64,000 nt of DNA from Anatilimnocola aggregata (GCF_007747655.1 NZ_CP036274.1:6944001-7008000); one strand, 5' to 3'; positions 54,665-63,056 are shown, counted from the first letter of the stretch. A program made the numbers and translations. The notes: generated by a model from the sequence alone, not told the origin.

Positions 54665-54800
54665 TGGAAATTGAATTTGGAACGTTTCACCGAGTTGCTA
54701 GGACTTACGACGACCCGAAAGTGCGCAACTGGCCGTCGGGCAATACCTTGCAGGAATCAGGAAACTTTGCACAACAAACAGAATAGTGGAAATTTCCTGT
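54665..54800. repeat. 136 bp direct repeat, copy 2
   Basis: Second copy, same direction. Its inner inverted repeat has one mismatch (TTTCCTGTTTC at 54793-54803). The minus-strand frame of copy 1 continues in the conserved part but meets a stop soon after RRKS, so copy 2 would be a partial duplicate if the frame were coding. Together with the foldback, the two copies fill most of the 924-base spacer. Confidence 0.8.
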
Positions 54801-54843
54801 TTCGATGCACGGACTTAAGGGCGTGCAATGAGGCAAGGGGAAG

Positions 54844-55113
54844 CTAATTTCCAGAGGAACGCTTGGCTGCTTCATGACGGCGCGTCCAGAAGTCGTCAGT
54901 GCCGATTGCGGCGAAAGTCAGGACGGCCAGAATTGCCAACTCGCCACCGAGGATTTTCACCCCGTGGTGTTCCATCACCTGCGTCAGTCCCGGTTCGTCG
55001 GCGAGCAGCGGGTCAAGCTTGCGCGAAGTCATCACCGTGTAGGCACAGGTCGTCAAAGCGAACACCAGGCCCACGACCATCAGCGCGGCATAGAAGGGAT
55101 TGATAATTTTCAC
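54844..55113 (-). CDS. Small membrane protein with two predicted helices
   Basis: 89 residues from GTG 55113. Two hydrophobic segments (FYAALMVVGLVFALTTCAY and ILGGELAILAVLTFAAIG) flank a short polar loop (TSRKLDPLLADEPGLTQVMEHHG), and the tail is charged (DDFWTRRHEAAKRSS). It begins 5 bases after the HIT gene stop on the same strand, so it is probably translationally coupled to it. The family is not recognised and no function can be assigned. The frame is open further upstream across the HIT gene, but that part is not protein-like. Confidence 0.7.
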   Translation of the reverse strand: MKIINPFYAALMVVGLVFALTTCAYTVMTSRKLDPLLADEPGLTQVMEHHGVKILGGELAILAVLTFAAIGTDDFWTRRHEAAKRSSGN

Positions 55114-55118
55114 GGCAA

Positions 55119-55460
55119 CTAGCCTGGCGGCCACTTCATGGGACGGCCACCGAGGATGTGAAAGTGGAGATGATCGACGCTTTGCCCGCCGTGTGGGCCG
55201 CAGTTGGCAACCACGCGATAGCCGTCCGCGAGCCCCAGCTGTCCGGCCACCTTTTGAATGACCAGCAGCAGGTGACCTAAGAGCGCCTGGTCTTCTTGCA
55301 GGGCTGCGGCGAGGTTGGCGATTTCCTTTTTGGGAATCACCAGCACATGCGTAGGCGCCTGGGGGTTGAGGTCGGGAAAGGCCAGGCACAATTCATCTTC
55401 GTAGATCACCTTGGCCGGAATCTCTTTATCGATGATCCGCTTGAAGATGGTTTTGGACAT
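55119..55460 (-). CDS. HIT-family nucleotide hydrolase (Hint-like)
   Basis: 113 residues from ATG 55460; starts at 55475 and 55493 are possible. The Hint pattern is complete: [39 protein letters not shown], and near the end [18 protein letters not shown] with the histidine triad HxHxH. It hydrolyses AMP-linked amines such as adenosine phosphoramidates in the cytoplasm. It follows fabF by about 105 bp on the same strand and is followed closely by the small membrane protein gene. Confidence 0.94.
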   Translation of the reverse strand: MSKTIFKRIIDKEIPAKVIYEDELCLAFPDLNPQAPTHVLVIPKKEIANLAAALQEDQALLGHLLLVIQKVAGQLGLADGYRVVANCGPHGGQSVDHLHFHILGGRPMKWPPG

Positions 55461-55565
55461 GAGCGCTACCTGCATTTCCTGAGCCCGACGCACGCGGGGG
55501 AGAACTGCGAAAAAACTACGATTGCGTGATCACCCCGCGCTGACCGCGTCGGGCTATGTCAGCAG

Positions 55566-56852
55566 CTAACCCTTGAACCGACCGACGACGAGCGAAATGT
55601 TTTGACCACCGAAACCAAAGCTGTTGCTCAGGGCGATGTCGCACTTCGCCTGGCGGGCGACGTTGGGGATGTAATCGAGATCGCACTCGGGATCGGGATT
55701 CTCGTAATTGATGGTCGGCGGCAGGACGTTGTCTCGAATGGCCAGCAGGCAAACAATGGCTTCGGTCACGCCGGCTGCAGCGATCAGGTGCCCCATCATG
55801 CTCTTGGTGCTGCTGACGGGGGTTTGCATCGCCCGCTGGCCGAAGATGGTTTTGCACGCGAACGATTCGACGCGGTCGTTGACCGAAGTGCTGGTACCGT
55901 GAGCGTTCACGTATTGAATGTCGGCGGGAGTGATGCCGGCATCTTCGATGGCCATTTTCATGCAGGCGATGGCCCCGCGACCTTCGGGGTGGATGTCGGT
56001 AATGCGATAAGCGTCGGCAGTGGTGCCGTAACCCATAATTTCGCCGAGGATGGTGGCACCACGGCGTTTGGCGCACTCGAGTTCTTCGAGCACGACTACC
56101 GCTCCCCCTTCGCCCAGCACGAAACCATCACGAAGGCGATCGAACGGGCGCGAAGCTTTGGTCGGATTGTCGTTGCTGGTGGAGAGGGCCGTCAGCAGGT
56201 TAAACCCGGTAACGCCGAAGGGATGAATCATGCTATGAGCGCCACCGGAGAGCATGGCGTCGGCATCGCCGCGGCGGATGATTTCGGTCGCTTCTCCAAT
56301 GGCCTGGCTGCTGGCCGCACACGCGGTGAGGCAGTTGGCATTGGGGCCTTGAGCATTGAACATGGCAGCCAGGTGACTAGTTGGCATGCTGGGTTCTTGT
56401 TCGACTTCTTGAACGGCGCTGAGCGTTTCGAGCCCGACCCGCATGTACTTGGCCAGATCGACACCATCGGGTGTGAGCGAACTGGTGAGCATGCGCGAGA
56501 AGGCGATGAAGTCCTGGGTTCCTTCACCACAGCCCAGATAAACACCAAACCGCGTCGGGTCGAGATTCTTATCGTCTTGCAGGCCGGACATTTTCACGGC
56601 CTGCTTGGCGGCACCCGCGGCAAAGCGAGTGTGGCGGGCGCGCTCGCTCCAGAGTTTGGGATCTTCACCGGTATCGGTGATGTCCCAGTTCTTGATTTCG
56701 GCCGAGATGCGCGTGGGAAATCGGCTGGCGTCGAAGACGGTGGTATAGCCCACGCCCGACTTACCTTCCTTCAGTCCCGCCCACATTGTCTCGACGTCGT
56801 TGCCCAGGGGATTGATGCAGCCGATGCCCGTTACTACTACGCGCCGTTTCAT
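55566..56852 (-). CDS. fabF: 3-oxoacyl-ACP synthase II (KAS II) of the FAS-like cluster
   Basis: 428 residues from ATG 56852, which begins the family N-terminus RRVVVTGIGCINPLGND. The thiolase fold has the full Cys-His-His set: Cys in NCLTACAASSQAIGEA, His in VNAHGTSTSVND, His in SMMGHLIAAAGVTEA. GFVLGEGGAVVVLEE and SNSFGFGGQNISLVV are also typical. It extends acyl-ACP with malonyl-ACP. It is last in a four-gene minus-strand cluster (dehydratase, long ACP, dehydratase, KAS). The cluster lacks a ketoreductase, an enoyl reductase and a malonyl transferase, so these must come from elsewhere. Confidence 0.93.
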   Translation of the reverse strand: MKRRVVVTGIGCINPLGNDVETMWAGLKEGKSGVGYTTVFDASRFPTRISAEIKNWDITDTGEDPKLWSERARHTRFAAGAAKQAVKMSGLQDDKNLDPTRFGVYLGCGEGTQDFIAFSRMLTSSLTPDGVDLAKYMRVGLETLSAVQEVEQEPSMPTSHLAAMFNAQGPNANCLTACAASSQAIGEATEIIRRGDADAMLSGGAHSMIHPFGVTGFNLLTALSTSNDNPTKASRPFDRLRDGFVLGEGGAVVVLEELECAKRRGATILGEIMGYGTTADAYRITDIHPEGRGAIACMKMAIEDAGITPADIQYVNAHGTSTSVNDRVESFACKTIFGQRAMQTPVSSTKSMMGHLIAAAGVTEAIVCLLAIRDNVLPPTINYENPDPECDLDYIPNVARQAKCDIALSNSFGFGGQNISLVVGRFKG

Positions 56853-56955
56853 ATCTGCGTCACCATCTTCCTCAGAGGACAGCCGCCAGCGAGGCCAGCG
56901 GCCGGGCATCCTGAAATTGAATCATTCGCCGCGTGGTCATTGGCGGCAAGGCCGG

Positions 56956-57501
56956 CTAGATCAAACCAGCTGCCTTATAGGCCGCACTTTCGGCCTGCAA
57001 GTAGCTTTCGGGCGGTTTAATCGGCTGACCGTGTTCGTCGATCCCCACATCGTACAAGTGGAACGAGCGAAGCATGACGAGGAAGTCTTCTGGATCGAAG
57101 AGCGGTCCCTTGGGAAACCGGTCATCCAGAAAGGCGAACATCATGTCTACTTCAGCCCGCAACTCATCACCAACGTGAGCCGTGACGGAAGCAATCGCGC
57201 CGTCCTTTTGTACGTCCTGCAGAACGGCATTATACCGGAGGGTATCGCCACATTCGGTCGGCGCATGAAAGACAGCCTTGTTGATTTTGGCCAACACGAC
57301 CCGTTCCTCAAAGCCACTCATCTCGCCAACGAGAATACCCGCGGTCTGAGCCATCCCTTCGATCATGAGAGACGACGGTAACACCGGATAGCCCGGCAAG
57401 TACGAGTCGTGCTGCTCTTCCGACATCGTGACCGCCTTAATAGCGACGGCCCGCTTGCCCCGTTCAAACTCCAGAAATCGGTCGATCCAGTACCAACGCA
57501 T
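56956..57501 (-). CDS. FabA/FabZ-type hotdog dehydratase homologue with His replaced by Tyr
   Basis: 181 residues. The hotdog dehydratase motif reads SYLPGYPVLPSSLMIEGMAQ: the usual catalytic His of HFPGxPVMPG is Tyr, while the Glu of the LxxE(G/A)xAQ helix is kept. The rest of the domain (VLAKINKAVFHAPTECGDTL, YNAVLQDVQKDGA) is normal, and about 50 extra residues follow at the C-terminus. Alone it should be weak or inactive as a dehydratase. In this family the active site is shared across the dimer, so it may pair with the His-bearing dehydratase two genes upstream. It lies between the long ACP and fabF. Confidence 0.87.
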   Translation of the reverse strand: MRWYWIDRFLEFERGKRAVAIKAVTMSEEQHDSYLPGYPVLPSSLMIEGMAQTAGILVGEMSGFEERVVLAKINKAVFHAPTECGDTLRYNAVLQDVQKDGAIASVTAHVGDELRAEVDMMFAFLDDRFPKGPLFDPEDFLVMLRSFHLYDVGIDEHGQPIKPPESYLQAESAAYKAAGLI

Positions 57502-57587
57502 GTTTGTCTACTCAGTAAAAAGAAGCGACCGATGCGACTCTGGCTAGCGTGGGGTGCGGCCTGCGAACCCTGCGCCAGAACCAGCCT

Positions 57588-57980
57588 TTAGACAGCGCCG
57601 ACCTTGCCTTCGACATAGCGGCAAAGATCGCCCACGGTCAGCAGGTTGCTGAACTCGCGGACGTTCGGGTTCGCCTCGAATTTGGTGAAGTTCACGAAGG
57701 GCATCCGCTTTTTCAGCTCGGTAATGCCAGCGGGCGTGACCTTGCCGTCCTTGACGTATTCGGCATTGGTCAGGATGTCTTCCGGGGCCAATTCCTTGCG
57801 GGGAATTTCGATGCCGAAGCCTTTTTCGAGCTTGAACACGATATCGAGGAAGTCGATCGATTCGGCACCCAGATCGCCCACCATCGTGGCTTCCGGAGTT
57901 ACTTCTTCTTCGTCGACACCGAGAGCATCCACCAGAGCGGCTTGCACCTTCTTGAATACTTCGTCTTTCGTGACTGCCAT
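57588..57980 (-). CDS. Acyl carrier protein with a long insertion
   Basis: 130 residues, against about 78 for housekeeping ACP. The phosphopantetheine site is Ser41 in DLGAESIDFLDIVF, after a normal helix I (EVFKKVQAALVDALGVDEEEV). After helix II/loop (GFGIEIPRKELAPEDI), about 45 extra residues (VKDGKVTPAGITELKKRMPF and on) come before a normal helix IV (LLTVGDLCRYVEGKV). The insertion is probably a recognition element for this cluster's enzymes. GGAG is about 11 bases before ATG. It lies between the two dehydratase genes. Confidence 0.9.
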   Translation of the reverse strand: MAVTKDEVFKKVQAALVDALGVDEEEVTPEATMVGDLGAESIDFLDIVFKLEKGFGIEIPRKELAPEDILTNAEYVKDGKVTPAGITELKKRMPFVNFTKFEANPNVREFSNLLTVGDLCRYVEGKVGAV

Positions 57981-58055
57981 GGGAATCGATTCTCCAAAAC
58001 TAAAAAGGGTGGCAACCGTCCATCAGTGGGATCCGCCGAGGCTCATCCGTAGGCC

Positions 58056-58598
58056 TCAAGGCTGCGCGGAAACCAAATGTGAATTGACTTGAAAATGGGG
58101 ATGCGGCGAACTGGGGTTGGGTTCTGGGACTGGCTGCATCAGTCGCAGGAACACCTTCTTCATCCATTGCCGCAAATAGTGATCGCTCATGGCACGGGCC
58201 GGGAAGCGATCGCCGATATTGAACTTTTCGAGCACCAGGCGAGCCGAAACGGCCACATTGCCGTTGATCGTCCCCTGAGTCTTAAGGGTGGCAGTTGTAT
58301 CGTCTTGTTTCAACAACTCAGCGGTAACTAGCAACTCTTTGCCGGGGGTGACAAAGTCGCTGTACTTCACGTTGCGGGCTTCCTTCAGCAGGATCGCTGC
58401 GTGCTGGAAGTCTTCTGAACTGCGCACGAGCCACATTCCCGCTTGATACATCGTTTCCAGCATCAAGACCCCCGGCATTACCGGGAATCGCGGAAAGTGA
58501 TCGCGCAAGTAGTCTTCTTCTGGCCGCAGCAACTTGACCGCGGTGATCTTCGCCCCGGGTTGGAGGTCGATGATGCGATCAAGCAAGCAAAACCGCAT
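58056..58598 (-). CDS. FabZ-like 3-hydroxyacyl-ACP dehydratase, first gene of the FAS-like cluster
   Basis: 180 residues from ATG 58598, with GGGGA about nine bases upstream (ATG 58607 is an alternative). The motif DHFPRFPVMPGVLMLETMYQAG keeps the catalytic His and the Glu of the helix; the usual Gln is in TMYQ. The hotdog body continues with KEARNVKYSDFVTPGKELLVTAEL and LKTQGTINGNVAVSARLVLEKF, and a C-terminal extension of about 45 residues is His/Pro-rich. It dehydrates 3-hydroxyacyl-ACP to enoyl-ACP. It leads the operon-like set with the long ACP, the Tyr-type dehydratase and fabF, and is divergent from ptsI. Confidence 0.89.
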   Translation of the reverse strand: MRFCLLDRIIDLQPGAKITAVKLLRPEEDYLRDHFPRFPVMPGVLMLETMYQAGMWLVRSSEDFQHAAILLKEARNVKYSDFVTPGKELLVTAELLKQDDTTATLKTQGTINGNVAVSARLVLEKFNIGDRFPARAMSDHYLRQWMKKVFLRLMQPVPEPNPSSPHPHFQVNSHLVSAQP

Positions 58599-58607
58599 GG
58601 TTGACAT

Positions 58608-59050
58608 TCCCCTGCGGAGGGTGAACCCCGTCCGCGACTACAATTTCAAAGTCTGTTGGTTGCTGATGCTGGCAAGGAGTATCGACGGTTCTGGTTAGTC
58701 TTCTCGCGAGTCAGGGAGACTCAGCGCCAAAAGCTCGCCAAACCATCATTCTCTGCATTATCGGCAAAGTCCGCAACTATAGTCCCCTTCGCGAATTACC
58801 ACAACGGATCATCAGCTGGCAGGGCAATTTCCTCGACTTCCAGCCAAGACGCTTGATTGCCTGCATAATCTCCTCCACCTAGTCCATTCAGGTGCCCCCG
58901 CCACTTAGCGACGGCCTGACAATCTGGTCGCTCATGACGTTTTGCACTCCTTTAAGGCCGGATAAAGCAAATTTAATCGCCCTTGCGGCTAATTGGGTCA
59001 CTCCTTGATTTGTCAGCACCTAGGTTTGCTGCTACATTTTCGCTTCAACT
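58608..59050. other. Divergent intergenic region, 443 bp, with a broken small frame
   Basis: Spacer between the FAS-like cluster and ptsI, which must hold both promoters. No clear -10/-35 pair stands out. A minus-strand stretch (58796-58956) looks coding but lacks a usable start in frame; it is annotated separately. Nothing else was recognised. Confidence 0.5.
58796..58956 (-). pseudogene. Possible broken or frameshifted small ORF
   Basis: A minus-strand frame ends at TAA 58798-58796 and reads ERPDCQAVAKWRGHLNG, then ASWLEVEEIALPADDPLW before the stop, which looks protein-like. It has no ATG, GTG or TTG near its start. An ATG at 58935 with AAGGAG 11 bases upstream is in a different frame and stops after 15 codons (ending SGGGT). 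One base missing just after that ATG would explain both. The family is not recognised and the call is tentative. Confidence 0.35.
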
Positions 59051-60814
59051 ATGCGCAAAGGCATTCCCGTTTCACCCGGCGTCGCGGTTGGGGTCGCATA
59101 CTGTATCCACGAGATTTTCATCAATCCGGATACCAAGCGGCTCGAAGACCACGAAGTAACCGCCGAACTGGCGAACTATGAAACCGCTCGAGATGAAGCG
59201 GCAGCGGAACTGCGCGCGCTGCAACACAAGGTCGCTGCCCAAGTTGGCGAAAACGAAGCCCAGATCTTTTCCGCTCACGAACTGATCCTCCGCGACTCGA
59301 ACTTTACGAACAAAGTCCGCGGCTGGGTCGTCGATGAACGCTTAACTGCCCAAGCGGCGCTCCATCGCCTGCTGGAGCAGTACACCGTGTTGTTCGCGAA
59401 GACGAACGACGAATACCTGCGCGAACGGATGAATGACCTACGCGACGTCGTCATACGCATCAATGCTCACCTGACCCAAGCGACGAACACCGACCCTGAA
59501 CTGCTGAACCAGCCGGTGATTCTGATCGCCGATGAACTGCTGCCGTCGCAAGTCGTGGCGCTCAAAGGGCTAGTAGTAAAGGGAATTGTCACGCAGGCTG
59601 GTAGCCAAACGAGCCACGCCGCGATCATCGCCCGCAGCAAGGGCATCCCAGCTGTCTCGGGCCTGCGCAATATTTTAAGGCAGGTGAAGAATGGCGACAC
59701 TGTCGTTGTCGATGCTCGCGGCGGGCATGTGCTGGTGAATCCAGATCCCGAACAGCGTAGCGCTTATCTCAAACTCGAACGCGAGTTCTTCCTCCTCAAG
59801 AACACGCTGGCCGAAAACAAAGACCAGCCCGCCGTTACGGCCGATGGCATCAAGCTGGAACTGCTCGCCAATATTAACGGCGCCATCGACTGCAGCGCGG
59901 CTGTCGCCATGGGGTCTGCCGGCGTTGGCCTGTTCCGAACCGAATACATTTATCTGACGCATCCCGACGTTCCCGATGAGGAAGAACAATACATCGCCTA
60001 TCGCGATGCAATCCTCGCAACGCCGGGCAGCACGATGACCATTCGTACGCTCGATATCGGCGGCGATAAAACGGTCCCTTATCTGGGTCACACGCACCAG
60101 GAAGCTAACCCCTTCATGGGCTGGCGCAGCATTCGTCTCTCGTTCGAGCATCCTGAGTTCTTCAACACGCAATTGCGGGCAGTGCTACGAGCGGCGGCCG
60201 AAGGGGCGTCGGTCAACACGCAAGTCAAATTGATGTTCCCGATGATTACCACCGTCGAGGAAGTGCGCAAGACTCGCGCCATGGTCCGCAAAGCGGCCCA
60301 ACAACTGCGAGCCGAGAACAAACGTTTTGCCGAAGTGCCGCTGGGAATGATGCTCGAAGTACCAGCCGCTGCGATTTCTATCAACGATATGCTGCCGCTC
60401 GTCGACTTCGTCTCGATCGGCTCGAACGACCTCGTTCAATACCTGATGGCTGCCGATCGCGATAATCCCAAGGTCAGCCATTTGTGCCAACCTCTCGCGC
60501 CGCCGGTGCTGCGTGTCCTCGCGACCGTCATCAAGGCGTGCAACAAGGCCGGCAAGCCAGTTACTCTTTGCGGCGAAATGGCGGCCCAACCTCGCGCGTT
60601 CGTGCTCCTGTTTGCGATGGGGCTGCGCAGCTTCAGCATGAGTGCCTCGTTCATCCCTTCGATGAAGGAACTTGCCGCGCACCTGACAGAAGAGTCGTGC
60701 CGGACCATCCTCCGCCGCGCACTAACGCTTCGCACCACTTCGGCCGTCAAACGCTACATGGCCGAGCAGTTAGCCATCCTCGCGCCCAACCTGCGCATGT
60801 TGGATATGGACTAG
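59051..60814 (+). CDS. ptsI: Phosphoenolpyruvate-protein phosphotransferase (PTS enzyme I)
   Basis: 587 residues, usual EI length. The phosphohistidine is H189 in GSQTSHAAIIARSKGIPAV. The PEP-binding barrel shows GVGLFRTEYIYL, TIRTLDIGGDKTVPYL, NPFMGWRSIR, QVKLMFPMITTVEEV, GMMLEVPAAA and SIGSNDLVQYLMAADR, and the active Cys is in TLCGEMA. It phosphorylates HPr from PEP. No HPr, EIIA or EII gene is in the window. In planctomycetes, which usually lack sugar PTS permeases, it may serve a regulatory PTS. It is single and divergent from the FAS-like cluster. Confidence 0.95.
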   Translation: MRKGIPVSPGVAVGVAYCIHEIFINPDTKRLEDHEVTAELANYETARDEAAAELRALQHKVAAQVGENEAQIFSAHELILRDSNFTNKVRGWVVDERLTAQAALHRLLEQYTVLFAKTNDEYLRERMNDLRDVVIRINAHLTQATNTDPELLNQPVILIADELLPSQVVALKGLVVKGIVTQAGSQTSHAAIIARSKGIPAVSGLRNILRQVKNGDTVVVDARGGHVLVNPDPEQRSAYLKLEREFFLLKNTLAENKDQPAVTADGIKLELLANINGAIDCSAAVAMGSAGVGLFRTEYIYLTHPDVPDEEEQYIAYRDAILATPGSTMTIRTLDIGGDKTVPYLGHTHQEANPFMGWRSIRLSFEHPEFFNTQLRAVLRAAAEGASVNTQVKLMFPMITTVEEVRKTRAMVRKAAQQLRAENKRFAEVPLGMMLEVPAAAISINDMLPLVDFVSIGSNDLVQYLMAADRDNPKVSHLCQPLAPPVLRVLATVIKACNKAGKPVTLCGEMAAQPRAFVLLFAMGLRSFSMSASFIPSMKELAAHLTEESCRTILRRALTLRTTSAVKRYMAEQLAILAPNLRMLDMD

Positions 60815-60881
60815 CTCCTGCTGCACGGTCTGCCTCACTCCACCAAAAGTTTTTTCGCCCGCCCAACGGTAAGGTGACTCG

Positions 60882-62540
60882 CTATTGCACTAGCGTATTG
60901 CGACCAAGCCCGCCGAACAGCCAATCGCGCCCCGCGTTCCCTTCAAGTTGATCGTTGCCGCCGAGACCGTACAAAAAGTCGTTCCCTGCACCGCCGCTAA
61001 TCACATCGCGCTTCGAACCGCCGATAAGAATGTCGTTCCCCGCACCGCCATAAATGGTCGAAGGAATCGCGATCAGGGCGAGCGAAACGTAGTCGTTGCC
61101 ACCCCGCGCGTCGATGGCCACCTGCTGCACACTGCTGGCGGCAAACTTCCCTGCCTGTCGACCGCGCATCCAAACGTAAATCGAACTCCCAATTTTCTGC
61201 AGTAGAATGACATCAGCCTTTTCGGTGCCAGTCACATACAGCGTGCCGTCTTCCAAACTCGCTTTACCCGGTTGAGGCAGCGCGCGAAAGAATCGCCGAG
61301 CAACCCATTCGCCAATGCTGGTCCCCGCGGTCAGGCCATCCTCATTGTCGAACCGCCAATGGATGCCCCCATACAGTCGACTATCGGCCGCTTCTTCCGC
61401 AGCCTGCGTAAAACTGGTGAACGACCGGTCGGCTACACCAGCGGCATCGGTCGGCAGCGTGAAGGAAAAATTATCGATGCCGAAGAAGGCTCTCAAGACT
61501 GCTGCCCCAGCGCCTGAGAAAGTCGAATGCCCAGAGGTATAGCTGGGAAACGGCGGCGTAGTAAGCAGCGGAGTCCAAGTAGCGTCGACAGTCGTCGCGT
61601 CGTTTCCATCGGTATCTCCCGCGCGAATGCCCGTCACGGGACGCCAGAATTCCTGCTCAAATTTCACGTTCCAACACTCGATGGCGGCGTCGGCCAGGGC
61701 GACGTTCAGCATTGCGAACAAACGGGCATTTTGTGCGAGCGTGAGGTTCTGCGAGGTCGAGACGATACTTGCCAGAATATTGATATGCCCCGGTGGGGTT
61801 GCCGTCCCCGCGCCATCCGACCAGAAGCGAGCGATATCGGTTTGATCTTGCGTGCGCGTCGTACTATCGATGGCTCCCAGCGACTTCACTTCGGCGAACG
61901 CTGCTGCGTATTCAGCCGAGTTCAATTCGGGAATCCCGTTCGGCGCGAATTGATTGCCGGTGGTCAAAGTGAACGGAGTCACTTGCCCCCAACCTGGCAG
62001 CAGCGCGTTCGCGTTGGCCGGGGGAGTGGGAATCCACTCTCCAACGTCACTGCCGGGCGTGTAAGGGATTGCCGCCGTGGCAGAGCCATCACCATTCCGC
62101 AGAGCCAAGATATCTTGGGCCACTTGCCGACCCAGATTCACGCCGGCCGTTTCGTTGGGACCATCGGGAACTTGTTGCAGCGTCAAATCGCGAAAGTTAT
62201 TAAAAGTGGTGACTTGGGCAGGAAAGATCGCAGTCAGCACTTCGTGCGCAGCTGCGATAACTGCTGCCTCGCGCGAAGCCGTCGCGGACACTTCCAACTG
62301 CACCTTGTACGGCGTATGCGTCCGATCGATCGAGTTCACCGCGTCGAAAATGGCGACGTGCAAAATGGCCAGTGCTCGTGAAGCCACCGGCGGCGATGTC
62401 GCAGCTAACCTGATCGCATCAAGGGCCACCCCGTTCCATTCCGAAACCACATCCCCCGCCATCACTTCCCGCGCGTCGAGTTGCTCGAACGACAATCGGC
62501 GTGGAACTCGGCAATAAAACGACTTACGGCGGGAAATCAT
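60882..62540 (-). CDS. Vanadium-dependent haloperoxidase/PAP2-type protein with C-terminal RTX repeats
   Basis: 552 residues. The N-terminus has [16 protein letters not shown], an N-terminal motif common in large exported planctomycete proteins. The catalytic part (about 40-430) has the vanadate/phosphate-binding set: Lys and Arg in [31 protein letters not shown] with Ser-Gly-His, and [16 protein letters not shown] with Arg and His. After a linker come RTX calcium-binding nonapeptides ([30 protein letters not shown]). It may oxidise halides or be a phosphatase; sequence alone does not decide. It is probably a secreted, calcium-folded enzyme. The gene is convergent with ptsI. Confidence 0.9.
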   Translation of the reverse strand: MISRRKSFYCRVPRRLSFEQLDAREVMAGDVVSEWNGVALDAIRLAATSPPVASRALAILHVAIFDAVNSIDRTHTPYKVQLEVSATASREAAVIAAAHEVLTAIFPAQVTTFNNFRDLTLQQVPDGPNETAGVNLGRQVAQDILALRNGDGSATAAIPYTPGSDVGEWIPTPPANANALLPGWGQVTPFTLTTGNQFAPNGIPELNSAEYAAAFAEVKSLGAIDSTTRTQDQTDIARFWSDGAGTATPPGHINILASIVSTSQNLTLAQNARLFAMLNVALADAAIECWNVKFEQEFWRPVTGIRAGDTDGNDATTVDATWTPLLTTPPFPSYTSGHSTFSGAGAAVLRAFFGIDNFSFTLPTDAAGVADRSFTSFTQAAEEAADSRLYGGIHWRFDNEDGLTAGTSIGEWVARRFFRALPQPGKASLEDGTLYVTGTEKADVILLQKIGSSIYVWMRGRQAGKFAASSVQQVAIDARGGNDYVSLALIAIPSTIYGGAGNDILIGGSKRDVISGGAGNDFLYGLGGNDQLEGNAGRDWLFGGLGRNTLVQ

Positions 62541-62738
62541 GATGTTGCTTCATGCTAAGTGAATTGGGTGTCCGTGACGTGAAACATGCTACTTAATCTG
62601 CCGGCTCTCACCAACCTCACTATCTTGCCGCGACCGCAACTCCTCAACTTTCCAACTCCTGCTAATCAGATTCGTCTTGCTCGGTAATAGCCGAAAGCTT
62701 ACGTTTTCCGCAGCACCCAGTAGCAAGGAGGGGCTGAC

Positions 62739-63056
62739 ATGAGCATCGGTTCTCTAGGAGCGGTGGGCAGTTTCGCCGCCACAGCTGCGACCCAGCGTGC
62801 CGGCGACGCCGAAAAAACGCAAAACGGTACCGCCGAAAAGAGCCGCGTCGATAATGTCGCGGAAATCGCCGAACGGGCAGCTGGCATCGGCGAAATGGAA
62901 CAAGATTCCGAAGCGAGCGACCGCGATGCCGACGGCCGCAAATTGTGGGAAGCAAGTCAGCCCAAAAAAGAAGCGGAAGCAACCGCCGAATCCACTCCGC
63001 CCCTCTCCAAAGATCCCACCGGCTCAGCCGGCGGGCAACTCGATCTTTCGGGTTAA
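62739..63056 (+). CDS. Small conserved planctomycete protein with DADGR-LWE motif and LDLSG end
   Basis: 105 residues. The ATG has a near-perfect AAGGAGG seven bases upstream, which strongly supports a real gene. It is hydrophilic and mostly disordered-looking, rich in Ala, Glu and Asp. Notable parts are MSIGSLGAVGSFAATAA at the start, AERAAGIGEMEQDSEASDRDADGRKLWE, and the end KDPTGSAGGQLDLSG. From memory, similar small proteins with DADGR-LWE and a LDLSG end occur in other planctomycetes, but I know of no function. No signal or membrane segment. A hairpin lies 11 bases after the stop. Confidence 0.8.
   Translation: MSIGSLGAVGSFAATAATQRAGDAEKTQNGTAEKSRVDNVAEIAERAAGIGEMEQDSEASDRDADGRKLWEASQPKKEAEATAESTPPLSKDPTGSAGGQLDLSG

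Noticed and set aside
54476-54800. Direct repeats as a CRISPR array
   Set aside because: Two copies of over 100 bases with a 53-base gap, not short regular repeats with spacers, and no cas genes.
55602-57020. Long plus-strand frame of 472 codons opposite fabF
   Set aside because: The catalytic motifs of fabF on the minus strand are unmistakable, and the plus frame has none.
58656-58856. Plus-strand frame of 66 codons in the ptsI upstream spacer
   Set aside because: Low-complexity Ser/Ala composition, no ribosome site, and it overlaps the more protein-like minus frame.
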